Below, in pieces: positions 21,778 through 34,500 of a DNA stretch of 64,000 nt (positions are counted from its first letter, which is position 1; each line of letters begins with the position of its first letter). Source of the DNA: Sergeia podlipaevii (taxonomy: Eukaryota; Euglenozoa; Kinetoplastea; Trypanosomatida; Trypanosomatidae); NCBI GenBank assembly GCA_030849805.1, contig JASANZ010002205.1, positions 1-64,000 of the forward strand. Reading direction: 5' to 3'. The position numbers and the translations under genes are program-made. The notes beneath the pieces are model-generated. The model was not told the origin of the DNA. It saw only the letters and a program-made list of their open reading frames with translations, and did no database searches.

Positions 21778-21814
21778 GGAAAAGGGAAAAGGTTGGGGAG
21801 AGAGATCGCAAGTG

Positions 21815-24800
21815 ATGTCTTCATCGCCGTGGACTCTACAACTTCGCACGTTCTCAGAGCACAGCGAAGCTCTCAGAGGAGATACTCGAGAGTCCACTAG
21901 CACCGCCACCGCAAGCGCCACGCCACCTCCTTGTGCTAGACCTCAAGATCAACCGACACACGACAGGAGCAGAGGCACTAGTCGGAGTCGGAGGAACAGC
22001 GCAGCCTCCGAAGGCGCTTCCACGTCGGAACCGTCTTATCATCATCATCATCATCCTCCACGTCCGCCAAGCTCTGCACGCGAGAACGGAGATAGCATCA
22101 TCATCCCTGCTGGAGCTTCGGCCTCGCCTCTGTTGAGTCTACCTCATCACGCACACGAGAATTATCAGCAAGGTCATACACACCATCGCAAGAAGAAAAA
22201 ATGTCTGGAACAGCAGGGACTTCAGCGTGTGGAGGATGACGAAGACCAAGAAGAAGAAGTTTACCTTGTCCCCACCAGAAAAAGAGAGAGTCATAGCGCC
22301 ACCGTCACGCCACATCTCAAGCACCTCAGCTCTGCACACCTCGCTCATGCTGGAGGCACCACCAACAACACGACGAACAAGAGCAATAGAAACGGGTCTA
22401 CTGTAATTCACCGCACCTTCTCCATGAGCACCGACGCAGTCAGTACGTGTGGTATGACCTCCGTCTCGGCGCAGTCACTGCCTATCTATCTCCCCAATGC
22501 CTCGGATTACATACCGTCACATCAGTTCGCACTTGCCCCTCTCGTTGGCACCCTCAGCGGCAACACAACTGCAGCGACGACGACTGTGACATCGCGAGAC
22601 GCTACACCGCCATCCATGCAGACCGCGATGAAGCCGCTCACAACGCAGGAATGCAATGTGAGAGAGGAACATGACACAGGCACTGATGTCTTTCTCAGAA
22701 AAGAGGAAAAGAAGAGTAAGAAGGAGGTGGTGAGCCCTATCAAGACGCTCTGTCATCGGCACCAACATCAACGCACCAGCACACACGCGGAGTCAACCGC
22801 AGGAAAGCACGAGTCTGTACAGGAGGTGTCCGGTGCTGCTGCTACTGAGTTGAGTACTGTGGAGTCGATGGTGTCGGTATCCGCGCAGGTGTTGCGTGAT
22901 TTGATAAATCGAGTGGCGCTGTTGGAGAAGGCAGAGGCAGCACGCGCGGCGGAGTGTGTGGAACTGCGCACACACGTGGCTTACATGCAATCTGTCCTGG
23001 TGAAGGCCAAGACCAGCAGCGGTGGTGGCGGTGCTGCTGATACTGCTGCTCCTGCCGGGTGGGCTGCAATGAACAATGGCTGGAGCGCGAACCTAGCAGA
23101 CTCCGCTCAGCAGCAGCAGCAGCTTGAGCAAGAGAGCACTAGTACCTGGCTTGACACTCCCGCACGCTGCATTTCAATTCTTACCTCGCCAAGCTGCAAT
23201 GAAATATTTGATGCTAGCGGAGGAGGAGGACGAGGAGAAGGCAGTGGCAGTGGAGGTAGTACAGCCTGCACGAGAAGTAGCATAACGAACGCCACCACTC
23301 TCACAACGCTATACAGCACGCCAAGTAACAGCGTTCGGATGGCAGCACAGAGTACCAACGAGGCGGTGAAGCGCGAGGAGGAGAAGGAGGCGGTCGCGAA
23401 GTCAACATCATTTCGTATAAAGCAGCAGCGGCAGCAAGATGACAAGGATGGTACGCCACATAGCGTGCACTCCATTAGTGGTACAGCCTTTACAATGGCT
23501 CCAGCGGCGTGCGAGCTGTATACCCCCTCCAGCGCAGATATCATGACGACCGCAGAGGCACGTCGTGCTGTGGAAACGGATAAGTGTACGTTGGTGGCGG
23601 CGGTTGCCGAGGACAACACTTCCTCAGCAGCAGCAGCAGCAGCAGCAGCAGCACCGTCGCCACTGCTCTCGCCACCTCGCACACTACCAACTGATGCTGC
23701 TGCTGTTGATGCTGCTGCGGTTGCAGCGGTGCCGACACTGCTTAGTCCCACTACCAACAACTTTTATAACATCGTGCCACGGCGCCGGTCTTTTTCTTAC
23801 TGTGGTAGCATGACGATAGAGGCCGTCTCCAAGACTCTCACGCAGGAGCTCGCACGGCAGCTGCTCACACTGCGGAAGACCCAGAAGGCTGTCAGGGATC
23901 TACGCCGCGGGGTCCGACATGAAGCAAGCGCGCGAAGAGCACTCGAACGCGCGACGGCGAGCAGGGTCAAGACGCTCGCTATTGCTGTGAAGACGGTGCT
24001 GTCAGGGCCAGAAGAGTGGCTGCTCCATCACAACGAGCGGCGTCATATTGAACTTAGCAGCAACAGCAGCGACCCAGCACATGTAGATTCTTTGAAGCAA
24101 GCAAACACACATGAAGAAAGAGATAGCATGGGTGATGACAACAACCACTACAAGAACCGTAACAGTTGTCGCACCAGTGGCTCCTCTCCACCAGTTGTGC
24201 CTAGCACTACGGTGAAGTCCCACTATTGTTGCGCCCCCTGCCCTGCTGATATCTCTTCAGCAGGTGCTGGCGCTGGTGCTTCTGCAGATGCTGGCGCTTT
24301 GCTTCCAAGTTCTTTTGAGGGTGTCCAACAACAGTTCGAGGCGCTTCTCGCTCACTCCCCTCCAGCGCCAAGGAGACGCACGTCTAGTCTCGATGTGCCT
24401 GCCCTAAGTCTAGAGGCACTGTGCACGCATGGCGGTGATGCAAGCGTCCGTGACCGCGCTGCCGAGGAAGCGGAAGAGGGGGAAGAGGAAAGCGAGTACA
24501 GCAGCGAGGAGACTGTGTACAGCGAGGATGAAGGTGACGTGTCCGACGCGTTCGATGCATCGTGCAGCCCCACGACACGCTTTAAGAACACGCATCAGTT
24601 GTATCAACAACGAAAAAGAGATCATCTTGCGGCGGCGGCATTGGCAGCGATGGCAACCGCTACCTTCTCGAAATCAGCCATGCTTACTGCAAATGACAAT
24701 ACTTCAGGAGCAGCATGGAGCGAGACAGCAGCGACGACAACGACGCATGTAACGGCAGTATCCAGCGTCAACGGCTCCGGCGTACAAGATAGCTGTCATG

Positions 24801-26503
24801 CCGAGGTCGATCAAAATCAAGCAGTAGCAACAGCAGCAGTGGGCATGGAGAGAGGGACGCGTAGTGGCGGTAGTGCTTACAGCGGCGGCAGTGGTGAGGG
24901 CGAAGTTGAAAGCTCCTCTACTCGCATCAGCACTGAAGTGCGGAAGGCAAATAGTCAGACCACGAGTAGCAGCAGCGGCACGCGACATCATCGCCGTCTT
25001 TCTCTGTCCTCAACTACTTCACAGTTTGCCACCTCCGTCGATCACGTGAGTCAACCGAGCGCGACACCGGCTCAGTTGTCCTCCTCCCTGCCGCCCCTCT
25101 ATACCGCCAGGGAGTCCACGCCCCCGGCGTACTCCATCTTGAAGCCGCCGCCCGCCTCAACATCCCCGGCCACTGCGCGAGCGCCAAGGACAATCTCCTC
25201 TCTTACACAATCCTCGCACCCACCAAGTCACCATCGCGAAGAGACGCACCACCACGCACACACGGACAAGCGCAGAGGTCACCGCCACCACTCTCCTTCG
25301 CTAGAAGTGATGGAATCCTCCTCTTCCCTCTCGCCGTTCTTCATGGCAGCGGTGGCGCTTCCCAAAGCGATGGAAGAGGAGGAGGATGGGGCTGTGAAGG
25401 TGTCCACGTGCCATGTGAGATCCCGAAGCACCACCATGTCGAGACACAGCACCAAGAACGCAACTCCTTCGTCGTCGTCCACGTCTCACCCGCTAGCTGC
25501 CTGTAGTTACACTGGACAACGCTACAGCGTCCCGGCGACTTCCCAGCAGCAGCTGCCAGCAGGCCACCTTCCGGCCGCTTCCGCAGTGGCTTTGTCTCCT
25601 TCGCCGTTGATCGTTGCGCCTCCGCATTCGCATGCTCCTCTCCCGATACCGACTCATGCACAGGCAACGACTATGCCGTTGCCCACGTTGGATCCCAAGG
25701 ACGACGCTCTCATGACGATTCCTCCAGCACCTGGTAGCAGTGGTAGTAGTAGCATCCACAATGCACACTCCGTGCCGTCCACAGCGCTCTCCTCGTTCCC
25801 CAATGGGAAGTTGCGCTCGCTCTCCTCATCATCTTCCGCTTCACAACGGAGCCAATCGCCGCCGTACTCGAAGGACACACTCCGTCACGCTGCCATTGCT
25901 GTCAACGCGGCAGCGACTACTAGCAGCAGCGGCAGCAACCACAAACACGTCGGTAGTGGTGGTGGTGTGGATGCGGGTGGTGCGTGTTACACAAGTAGCC
26001 CAAATGTCAGCGCGAGTCCGCTGTCAAGAGATATGAGTCTTGAGTGCGTACTCGCAGCGGTCTCTGTTGATTCCTCCTTCCACCAGCAGCACCATTGTTG
26101 TCTGGACAGTGCCTGCGCGGCGAACAATCAGAGCTGTCATCGAGGCTTCAGCACGGCCACTACTAGTCCAATGAGCTTGCAGGGTCTCCCCAGCGCGAAG
26201 GAAACCGTAGCGCGCCACAAGAGTCCAGACTTGCTTGTCAACGTCTTGTCTACATCAACACACCAGCAACAGCAACACCCACTTTCTCTACCTTGCACTT
26301 TTGAGTTTCCTGACTCCTCTATCGCTAGCACTAATATCAGCGATGCCCGAGCTGTTAGTGGGAACGTCTCCTCTGCTTCCGTCGCCATGGTGGTTGCTGT
26401 ACCCTCTAGTATTGAACGTCTGGGCCCAATTTCCGGCGCCAATAGCACCTCGTTGGACACTCTAGATACGCAAAATGTCAAAAGCACGCATACAACGGTG
26501 GCA

Positions 26504-26542
<39 letters not shown>

Positions 26543-26962
26543 TCGTTCTCGCCTCCCATCACCCTGGATACTCAACCCACCGACAACGATGAGAGTCAGA
26601 CGCTGAGTATCGACGGTGAGATGCCTGAGTTCACCCTTTTTCGTTCTTTTCATCGCCTCCTGCATCATCAGCAACAAGAGCAGGCACATCAAGAGCCAGA
26701 GCAGCAGCAGCAGTGTCTTCATCAATCTGCTCGCGCGGGTAGTCCCAACTGGGGCACCTTCGGCAGTCACCGGAGTAGCTATCGCCACTTGAGTGGAGCA
26801 GATGATCAGGATGCAATGAAAGTACCAATCAATTCTGTTCTCCAGCACTCAGATCAGCATGAGGAGGGGGCCGAGGCAACAGACGAAGTGTGTGACGATG
26901 TGGCGGAAGACAAAGGGTCTCAGCAGCGGAGACGTTATCGAAGGCACTCACGAGGAAGATGA
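21815..26962 (+). CDS. very large low-complexity protein with two coiled coils
   Basis: The product has 1715 residues from the first ATG. The open frame extends 13 codons upstream only through a TTG. It is dominated by Ser, Thr, Ala and His with Gln. Two ordered stretches stand out: a coiled coil at about residues 349-395 (LRDLINRVALLEKAEAARAA) and a second basic helical one at about 674-735 (LTQELARQLLTLRKTQKAVR). An acidic patch lies near 883-905, with Ser/Tyr inside Glu (EYSSEETVYSEDEGDVSDAF). Ala runs lie near 605-613 and 1565-1577, encoded by GCA repeats. RRRTSSLD and RRRRSFS-type sites would suit basophilic kinases. No domain family is recognised. A scaffold or cytoskeleton-associated protein is the usual guess for such a layout, but it is only a guess. 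Confidence 0.85.
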
Positions 26963-27380
26963 GGTGGGTGGGCGGTATAAAATATATAATGGTGGTCACT
27001 TAGAGAGCCCACAAGAGTCAAAAGTTCTGGTTTCTGCTCTTAAGTCGAATGATGGGAAGACAGCGTGTGTGCTTGTGTGTATGCAATAGGTGATACCTGT
27101 ATACAAGCAAAAGAAAAGAAAAAATAAATACAAGAGAATATATGCATACGAGATAGAGAGAGGGAGATGTGATCATGTACCGACAGGTGGTGTAGGTAAC
27201 ACATACGCACTCATATATATATTCTATGAACGACTCTATCCCCAATGCTATGCTTCGCCTTTTCTTTGCTTTATTTATTGTTACACTATGCTGCTGTTCT
27301 TTTTTTGTTGTTTTGTTTGGGATGGAAATGGTTTAAAAAAAAAAATCATATATGTATGTGACTTTACGCACATTGTCAAA

Positions 27381-27415
<35 letters not shown>

Positions 27416-30400
27416 TTTTTTTGTTGTTGTTGTTGTATGTAGCGCACCTTTTGTTGTTTGCTCCTTTTTTTTTTCTCTTGACGTCAATCTATAGATATAT
27501 AGATGGATGCATCTTTACTTTGGTTTCTTTGTTTGTTAGGCTCTTTCCCTTCTTCCATTTCTTTTTTCTTTCATTCTTTCCTTCTTTTGGCGTAGTACAC
27601 TGCACATCAAGTTGTACGCAATATTGTTTTTTGTTTGCTCTTTTTTTGTTTGTTTTTGATTATTTACTTACATCTGCATTTGTCTTTGATGAAGCTATCT
27701 GCGGAGCGCAATTTTTTTTTTCTTCTCAATTTTTTTTTGTTGCTTCAATCTTTTTTTTTTTGATGTAGTACTTTGGTGATTGTATAAGGACCGTGTACGT
27801 GCGAGCCCACCCCCCTTCACGCTCGTGTGCAACTACGTTGTTGTTGTTGCTGCTGTTTTCATATATATAATTGGCTTTCTGTTCTTTTCTTTTTGTAGCT
27901 GTTGTTGCTCTAATGGAAGGAGAAAATCTTCTGTTTATTATTATTATTCTTTTAGGAATGGAAAGCGGCGAGAGGGGAAGCATTATATATAAGCGGAGAG
28001 AACTGTGCAAACTCATATCCGACTCGACTAGAGGAAAAGTTGAAAAAGGGGGAAGAGAAGAGAAGAGAGAGAAAAGAAACCTATTGGTCACACAAGTGAT
28101 TACACACACACACACATATATATATATGTATATTATGTCAGCAAACTGATTGAAAGTAACATATTTTGTTTTTTTTTTGCTATTTTGTGTTGATCAATAT
28201 TTCTTTTTCTGTATTTTGTTTTGCATTTAGTTTAGTGTGCCCACGTACTTAAATGGTTATTTTTTGTTAGCTTTATTAACAATATATTGAATTGTTGTAG
28301 TAAAGTCTTTTTTTTTCAAGTTTTATACGTCTTTGTTGTCGCCGTATTTCTTTTTTTATTTTTATTTTTGTTTCTCACTCGTTCTCTTTCGCTTGCTCTT
28401 TGCATCCCGTGTGCATACGGTTGGACTTTTTCTTCCTGCCTATTATTGGCGGTATTTCATTGGGTATCCTACCGTTTTCCTTACTGTATTTATTAGATAT
28501 TTTTTTTGTTCTTTTTCTCCTTTTTCTTATTCTTCAATGTGAATCGTTGTTGTTGTTTTTCATTATCCTTTGTTTTATTCTATTTTTTGTACCTGTGTGC
28601 GTGCGTGTGTGTGTGTGTGTGTTCGGTTGTGCATGTATAGGATTTGAACATTGGCTTACTTTGCTTTTCTCTGTTAGCATTTTTTACTTATTACTATTAC
28701 TATGATTGGTATTTGTATAGATATATATATCTTGATATGTATTATGCGCTTTTTTTGTTTTTTTTATTTTAATGAGTGTTTTTCGGTTGGGATTCTCCAC
28801 ATTTATCTTTGCCTCTCAGACTCCCTTTTTTCTTTTCTTTGTCTTTTCCGTCACTCCGCTACATATATGTGTAGCTATCTGTAGTATGCGCACATGGCGT
28901 TGTCACCAAGAAAGTGTATTTTTTCTTTTATCGGAGACAGGAAGAGGGAAAGGAGGAGGAAGAGGGAAGGATTTTGGTAATATACCCACTCATCCCCTCC
29001 ATATAAATATATATATATATATTAAACGGCACTTATGCTATTGTGTATTGGATTATGTAAGTTTCTATTATGCGCATACGAAGCCCCCCCGCTAAGACAG
29101 CTTGTGCATGTTGTTGCTGTTTTTTTTTGTTTTTTTTTAATATATATATTTAGTTTTGTTTCTAGTGCAATTTGCTGTGGCAGACCACTTTTTATTATTA
29201 TTATTCCTTTCAGTTATTCGGGGGTGTAGATAGAAATGCAACAACGCTTTAGTGTGCTCTCTTTTGTTATTGCTCTCTGATTATGTTCCCCTCTTTCCTT
29301 GTTCTTCTTCTCCACTGATGTTTTCTTTTTTTTATTTATCATTTGCTATCAATGAGAGTAACAATAATAGTAGTAGTATGCATGAGGCCTCCTGCATTAG
29401 GGGGATGATAGCGCTGGTCAGTAAGCACTATGTCTGACATGCGTTTCTATTATTATTGTTACTGTGATTTGGTTGAAGAATAGGAAAGAGAAGAGAGGCT
29501 GAAATTCATGTTATATTGGATGCTATGATACTTTTTTTTACTTTGCACTTTTTTGGGTTTTCTCCTTTTTTTTTAGAAGTTCTTTTCTTCCTCTTTTCTA
29601 TTATTTTCTAACAAAGACCGCAATGCATATGTGAGTGAGGAAGCATGTATGAATGCATGTATGTATAATATGTGATGTTGTGGGTACACATATTTTTTTT
29701 TTTTTGGATTGATTTCAATTGATCAAAGCACACAAACAAATATACATGCAACCGTATACATGCATATCTTGCTCGTACTAGCGAGCGATGCGGTAAAATC
29801 GATAAGGAATATTTTTCTGTCACAGTTTTCTTCTTTCTCATGCATTTTTTTTTCTCTTCAGTCAGCGAAGAAATATATATAAGGAAAGACAAAGGGAGAG
29901 GATAGAAGTACTTCAGTACAGAGATTGAAGGTGTTGCTTCATCTACATGAAGCTTTCTTTCTTCACAAAAAAAAAGATACAATAATTTTCTGAGTGCAGT
30001 TGAGTCTTCTCGGCTGACCAAGCGCGTTTCCGGTATGTGCACCTCTTTCTATTGTTAGCCCTCCGCTTTAACTGTTTTTTATTTCTCTCTCTCTCTTTAC
30101 TCATCTTGTTTTTTTTCTCTTCTCATCTCCCGCAATTTTTTTGTTCTCTTTTATTTTGACTACGACTGCTAAACTGTGTGTGTGTATATATATATTCTCA
30201 AGCTTGTATCCTATCCACCACGGTGCGCACCATAGGAAGTACTTAACGTGGTGAGCATCAGAGAAAGATAGGAAGCAAAACAAAAATTCAAGAAGAGAAG
30301 GGCAAATATATATATATATATTTATCACTGGTCTAGTGAGTGCGAGGAGGGTAGGTACTTTACATCATCTCCAGAGAGTCGCGTGTATCACAAAAGGGGG

Positions 30401-30527
30401 GAAGAAGGAAAAAAAAAAAGAGCAAGAGTTAGATAGCTTACAAAACTTAGGACTTTGTATATATACACGTGCGTATTGTTGTTGTTGTTTTTCTTATTTA
30501 TTTTTCTCTTCTTCTTTTTGTCTTCAC
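26963..30527. other. 3.6 kb spacer, no gene seen
   Basis: This spacer holds a (GT) run at 27384-27413, many T-runs, (ATT) stretches and several (TA) runs. A small perfect inverted repeat GCTCG/CGAGC lies at 29771-29786. All open frames are Phe/Leu/Val/Cys-rich spacer translations. Confidence 0.6.
30476..30526 (+). promoter_or_regulatory. polypyrimidine tract abutting the CFAP58 start codon
   Basis: A 50-base tract of TTG repeats and TTCTT-like sequence runs to within two bases of the ATG at 30528. No AG lies between 30451 and 30528. The next AG is at 30534-30535, inside the coding frame. Confidence 0.6.
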
Positions 30528-33389
30528 ATGTCCGAGCGTGCTGGTAGCTTCACCACAGCTAAGGAGGGGAGCAGCCTCTCCCCAGCCGCGTTAGAGAACA
30601 TGGAGCAGCGCTATATTGAGATTATGCGCTCACTGGCAGCCGAGCCTCAGCTGGAACCTTTCAAGAATGAGTACGAGAAGATTCATAGACTGCTCGTCAA
30701 GAGCCACGAAGGTGAGAAGAGGCTCATTGGAAAAGTGGTAGAGTTGAAGGATGAGCTCGCTAGTCATCACACAAAGATCGACACCGCCATGCAGCTCTCG
30801 CATGAGGATGAAGAGAACATCGCGTCCCTGCGCAGTGAAATTGAAAAGGCCTGGGCCATGGCGGACACGGCACACGCGCGCGAGAAGGAGTCTCGAGAAG
30901 TGATTCAAGACCTGAAAAAGCAAGTAGCTGCGCTGGATGCACTCGTGGAGCAGAGCGCGGGGCTTGCGGTGGGGCAGGAGGCGTATCTGCGTGAGCTGTT
31001 AGCAACAAAGAAAGCACGCGAGGAAGAACTGGAGGTGGTGTCAGCGAAGCATTCTAGACTCGCCACCGAGCACCACAGTCTTTGCATACGCCTACGCACA
31101 TTGCAGGACAAGGATAGAACGACCCGGGAAGATCTAGAGCGACGCATGACGGCGTATCAAGAGCTCCTCACCAGCATGGAGGAGGCCCAGAAGGAACGCC
31201 AGGCGAAGGAGCAGAGCGTACGCGAGTACCGCAGTGCCACCGAGCAGCATATCATTGACCTCGAGAGACAGAAAGTCCAGATGGAGGCGCTACTCTCCGA
31301 TGAGGCGCGCTTGCGCAAGGAAGGGGCGGTGTTAGAAGAAGCCGTGCACGCTGCGGCGCGTCAGCTAGAGGAGCGCCAGCGCCGCTTCAACACAGAAGCA
31401 AACCGACTCTCTGCAGTAGAGTTGCAGAACGCGGCACTCAAGAAAGAACTCCCCAAGAAGGCGGCGGTGCTGACGGAGAAGGAGCGGCAACTTTCAAAAG
31501 TGCGCAAGAGCCTCAAGCAGGCCGAGAAGGTCGCGCGTGAACAGCAGAATGATCTTTCGAAGCTGGTGGCGGAGCGGGAGGCGCTCATCACGCAAAGTAA
31601 CGCCCATGGCGATGCAATTGATGAGCTGCTGCGTGAGCTTGCGCTAGAAGAAAAGGAGACGCAGGTGGTCGAGGCGGAACTCAAGAAGGCGATGCGAGAG
31701 AAGTCGCGCGTTCTCAGCGAAAATTGTTCGCGTGAGAACGAGCGGGTCGAAATGGAGGGTCGCAAGGTGCTCGAGGAGGGCACCCGCAGGCGTCTCGCGC
31801 AGGAATTAGAATCCCTGCTATCCGATAATGAGAAGCTACGCCGCAAGGTGTTTGAGCTCGAGCAGGTGCAGAGCGGCGAGATCTCCTCCGCACAGCTTGC
31901 TATTGTAGACTACCACAAGACACTGGATCAGATCCGCTCGCGTCGCAAGGACGCGAAGACGCTCAAGGACTTGCTTGCTGTGCATGAGCGCAAGCACAAG
32001 ACCCAGCAGGAGCTGCTAGATCGTGTCATGGCGGACCGCAATAGAACTGAGAAACAGTTGAAGGAAACGGAGTTAGAATGGCGACAGCTACGTGAGCGGC
32101 ACGCAGACAAGCTCGAAGAAATTGAGCATATGAAGTCCCAGTTAATCGCGAAGGAGGCGGCACTGGTGCAGCTGCACGCGGTGAACAAGCAGCTGCAACG
32201 CGACACTGCAAACACGGAGCAGCGCGCGAGCCACCTGCGCGAGGACGGTGCTCATGCGTCCAGTCGCATTGAAGCACTCCAGGCAGAATCCACGCAGCTC
32301 CAGCACATCATCGCCAACTGTGACGCGGAGAGGAGCAAGCAGCAGATGCGCCTGAACGCAATAACAAACGAGCGTAATGTTCTCGCAACACAACTGCTGC
32401 GACGCAACGAGGAGCTTCGACTGCTTTATGAGAAGATTCAACTTCAGCAAAGTACCCTAGATAAAGGCGCGCTAGACTACGCACAGCGCGTGGCCGAGAT
32501 TGTGGAAGCGAGTGAGGCGCTTGTGGAGCTTCGGCTGCGTTGTCGTCTTGCTCTCGTGCGGCTTCGCTTCGTCAATCGCTTGAAGAAGACGGAGATGCAG
32601 ACTAGTCGTGCACTGGTGCGTGAGCGTGGCCGCGTGCGTGCGCTGATGGAGGAGCTCAAGAGCCCCGTAAACGTTCATCGCTGGCGTAGACTGGAGGGAA
32701 CAGCACCAGAGCTGTTGGATGGCATCGCCAAGGTACAACTTCTACGGAGGAAGTTACTTGCCAAGGCAGATGAGTGCGAAGACAAGCTGAACTCGATCAA
32801 GGCAAAGGAGCGGGAGTACAAGTACTTGCGGAAGCGTCTGGCACGCCTGCCAGGTCCGGAGGCCGCTGAGGATCTTGCCTTGTTTCATGAAAACATCGAG
32901 AAGCGTGAGGAGCAGATCTCGGGCATGGCAACAGAGCTCGATGGCGTCGAGCAGCACGCGGAGATACTTGCGGAAGAAGTAAAGCAGCTTGGAGAGGAAC
33001 TTGCCGATGTCAAGCATCGCTACTACGTCGCTAAGACGAAGAACGACGCCCTCAAGCGTGAGCGCCGCACGATGAAGCAGACATGGGGCGGGTCCGCTGC
33101 CATTGCTGCTGTGGCACTCTCTACTCGCAGTGCTCCACCACCACATGTTGGATCTGCTGAGGGGCAGTCTCGGTTGTCGCAGCGTGCGGCGGGCAGTGGT
33201 GGTGGTCGCATGAAGGGAGTAGGAGGGGAAGCCGCGGGTGGTGAGGCCATGAGTCGGCAACAGCGCCAGGAGCGTGAGGCGGAGCTGCTGCGGGTGTTGT
33301 CGACTGGACAACCAGCTGCGAACTTTCCGCTGCAAAAGCCGAAGAATCAGCGGCAGTTTGTTGGCGGTGGCTTTGCACTCACCCGTTAA
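30528..33389 (+). CDS. CFAP58: cilia- and flagella-associated protein 58 (CCDC147)
   Basis: This 953-residue coiled-coil protein is of the axoneme. The match to animal and algal CFAP58 runs over nearly the whole length. Near residue 100 the segment SLRSEIEKAW, then REVIQDLKKQ and LVEQSAGL at 139 are hallmark pieces (IEKAWKMVD and LVEQGAGL in the family). The C-terminal half has TNERNVLATQLLRRNEELRL, LLYEKIQLQQS, NVHRWRRLEG and LPGPEAAEDL, all typical. Human CFAP58 has about 870 residues. The extra length here is a Gly/Ala-rich tail after about residue 840. The family homology begins at about residue 20 (LENMEQRYIEIM), so the ATG at 30528 or the one at 30600 can serve. The frame also extends upstream to 30336 but with spacer composition. 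The protein likely acts in flagellar motility. Confidence 0.92.
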   Translation: MSERAGSFTTAKEGSSLSPAALENMEQRYIEIMRSLAAEPQLEPFKNEYEKIHRLLVKSHEGEKRLIGKVVELKDELASHHTKIDTAMQLSHEDEENIASLRSEIEKAWAMADTAHAREKESREVIQDLKKQVAALDALVEQSAGLAVGQEAYLRELLATKKAREEELEVVSAKHSRLATEHHSLCIRLRTLQDKDRTTREDLERRMTAYQELLTSMEEAQKERQAKEQSVREYRSATEQHIIDLERQKVQMEALLSDEARLRKEGAVLEEAVHAAARQLEERQRRFNTEANRLSAVELQNAALKKELPKKAAVLTEKERQLSKVRKSLKQAEKVAREQQNDLSKLVAEREALITQSNAHGDAIDELLRELALEEKETQVVEAELKKAMREKSRVLSENCSRENERVEMEGRKVLEEGTRRRLAQELESLLSDNEKLRRKVFELEQVQSGEISSAQLAIVDYHKTLDQIRSRRKDAKTLKDLLAVHERKHKTQQELLDRVMADRNRTEKQLKETELEWRQLRERHADKLEEIEHMKSQLIAKEAALVQLHAVNKQLQRDTANTEQRASHLREDGAHASSRIEALQAESTQLQHIIANCDAERSKQQMRLNAITNERNVLATQLLRRNEELRLLYEKIQLQQSTLDKGALDYAQRVAEIVEASEALVELRLRCRLALVRLRFVNRLKKTEMQTSRALVRERGRVRALMEELKSPVNVHRWRRLEGTAPELLDGIAKVQLLRRKLLAKADECEDKLNSIKAKEREYKYLRKRLARLPGPEAAEDLALFHENIEKREEQISGMATELDGVEQHAEILAEEVKQLGEELADVKHRYYVAKTKNDALKRERRTMKQTWGGSAAIAAVALSTRSAPPPHVGSAEGQSRLSQRAAGSGGGRMKGVGGEAAGGEAMSRQQRQEREAELLRVLSTGQPAANFPLQKPKNQRQFVGGGFALTR

Positions 33390-34086
33390 AACAGGAGGGG
33401 GGGGGATAACGAGCATATATATATATGGTATACCATATTGTACTAGTTTTTGTCTCGCATTTCGCCGGCTTCTCTTCCTGTCTTTCACCTTCTCTTTCCC
33501 TCTCTCTCTCTGTAGGCGTGCACAGGTGATACTATTATTATTATTATTATTATTATTATTTTCTCTTTTCTGCTTTGCTGTTGTTTCGCACTTTTTCTTC
33601 TTCTTCATTCTTTTTCCGATTCTTTTTTTTTTTTTCTCAGACGAGAAAGGAAGAAATGAGAGAGGAAGAGAGTATCAAGTACTACCTGCTACTCTGCACA
33701 TATGCGTGTGTGTGTGAGAGAGGATGATGAGGTACGTGTATAGTCATGTAAATATAAATATATATATATCCAAAAGGATACCAATATGTTTTTGTTTGTT
33801 TGCTTGGTATCTCTTTGCTATTTGAAGGCACAATTGTAGTTGTGTGTATTTTTGTTGTTTTGCTGTTTGTGTGTTCTTCTTTCGTTTTCATTTTCCCACT
33901 TTTTCTTTTGCCGTTGTTGGTGTCGTTGTTGTTGTTTGCTGCAACGTGCACGTGGAAGGGCCTTGCTGTTGTGTGTGCTTGTATGTGTGTGTGTCTCACG
34001 GTTACATATTTATCTTTTCATACACAACGTTAGAAAAACGCTCTTTGTGCAACTCATTAAATCCATTTCAGAAGAAAGACGAAAGA

Positions 34087-34125
<39 letters not shown>

Positions 34126-34173
34126 TAAAAAGAAAATAGTGAATCTTTGTATTGCTGTTTTATGCTACCTATC

Positions 34174-34205
<32 letters not shown>

Positions 34206-34500
34206 TTTAACGTACGCATCTCTCTGCGAGCATAACAAGTTTTATGTGCCACTTTCTTGTATTTGCATCCCTTTTCTTTTCTTCTACTATAGTCAGGCAA
34301 ACAGACACACACACACACACACACACTTAAAAGAAACGAAAAACATATATATATATATATATATGCAACCTTCGTTAAAAAAAAAAAAAATAATAATAAG
34401 TGACACCTTAACTATATATATCGTTCTCTCTGGGTTTTCTGGAAAGCAGTAGTACCTGTGTGGGCATATATATAATTATTATTATTATTATTTTGCTACA
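33390..34500. other. spacer with ATT, TA and TTG arrays
   Basis: This spacer has a 16-bp palindrome at 33423-33438, (ATT)n at 33534-33560, (TA)n at 34095-34120, (TTG)n at 34174-34204, (CA)n near 34306-34326 and (ATT)n at 34474-34493 close to the next start. A candidate acceptor is the AG at 34448-34449 after CGTTCTCTCTGGGTTTTCT. No gene is seen. Confidence 0.6.

Larger units (their letters stand above)
15401..21814. other. 6.4 kb gene-poor spacer dense in microsatellites
   Basis: I find no frame with coding composition on either strand. Frames up to 180 residues (for example 17649-18191) are Phe/Leu/Tyr-rich translations of T-runs and TA repeats. Microsatellites include (GA) 15588-15614, (TG) 17341-17364, (TA) 17463-17481, 17741-17759, 19606-19632 and 20470-20499, (TTTA) 18308-18335, and (AG) then G11 at 18909-18944. 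No tRNA box B, rRNA or clear snoRNA was seen by eye. Flanking genes are both on the + strand, so this is not a visible strand switch. Confidence 0.6.

Noticed and set aside
23107..23760. 217-residue minus-strand frame in the 1715-aa gene
   Set aside because: Arises from repeat-like Ser/Ala codons read backwards; no recognisable feature.
33423..33438. 16-bp palindrome as a regulatory site
   Set aside because: Consists largely of AT dinucleotides next to a TA microsatellite; expected by chance in such DNA.
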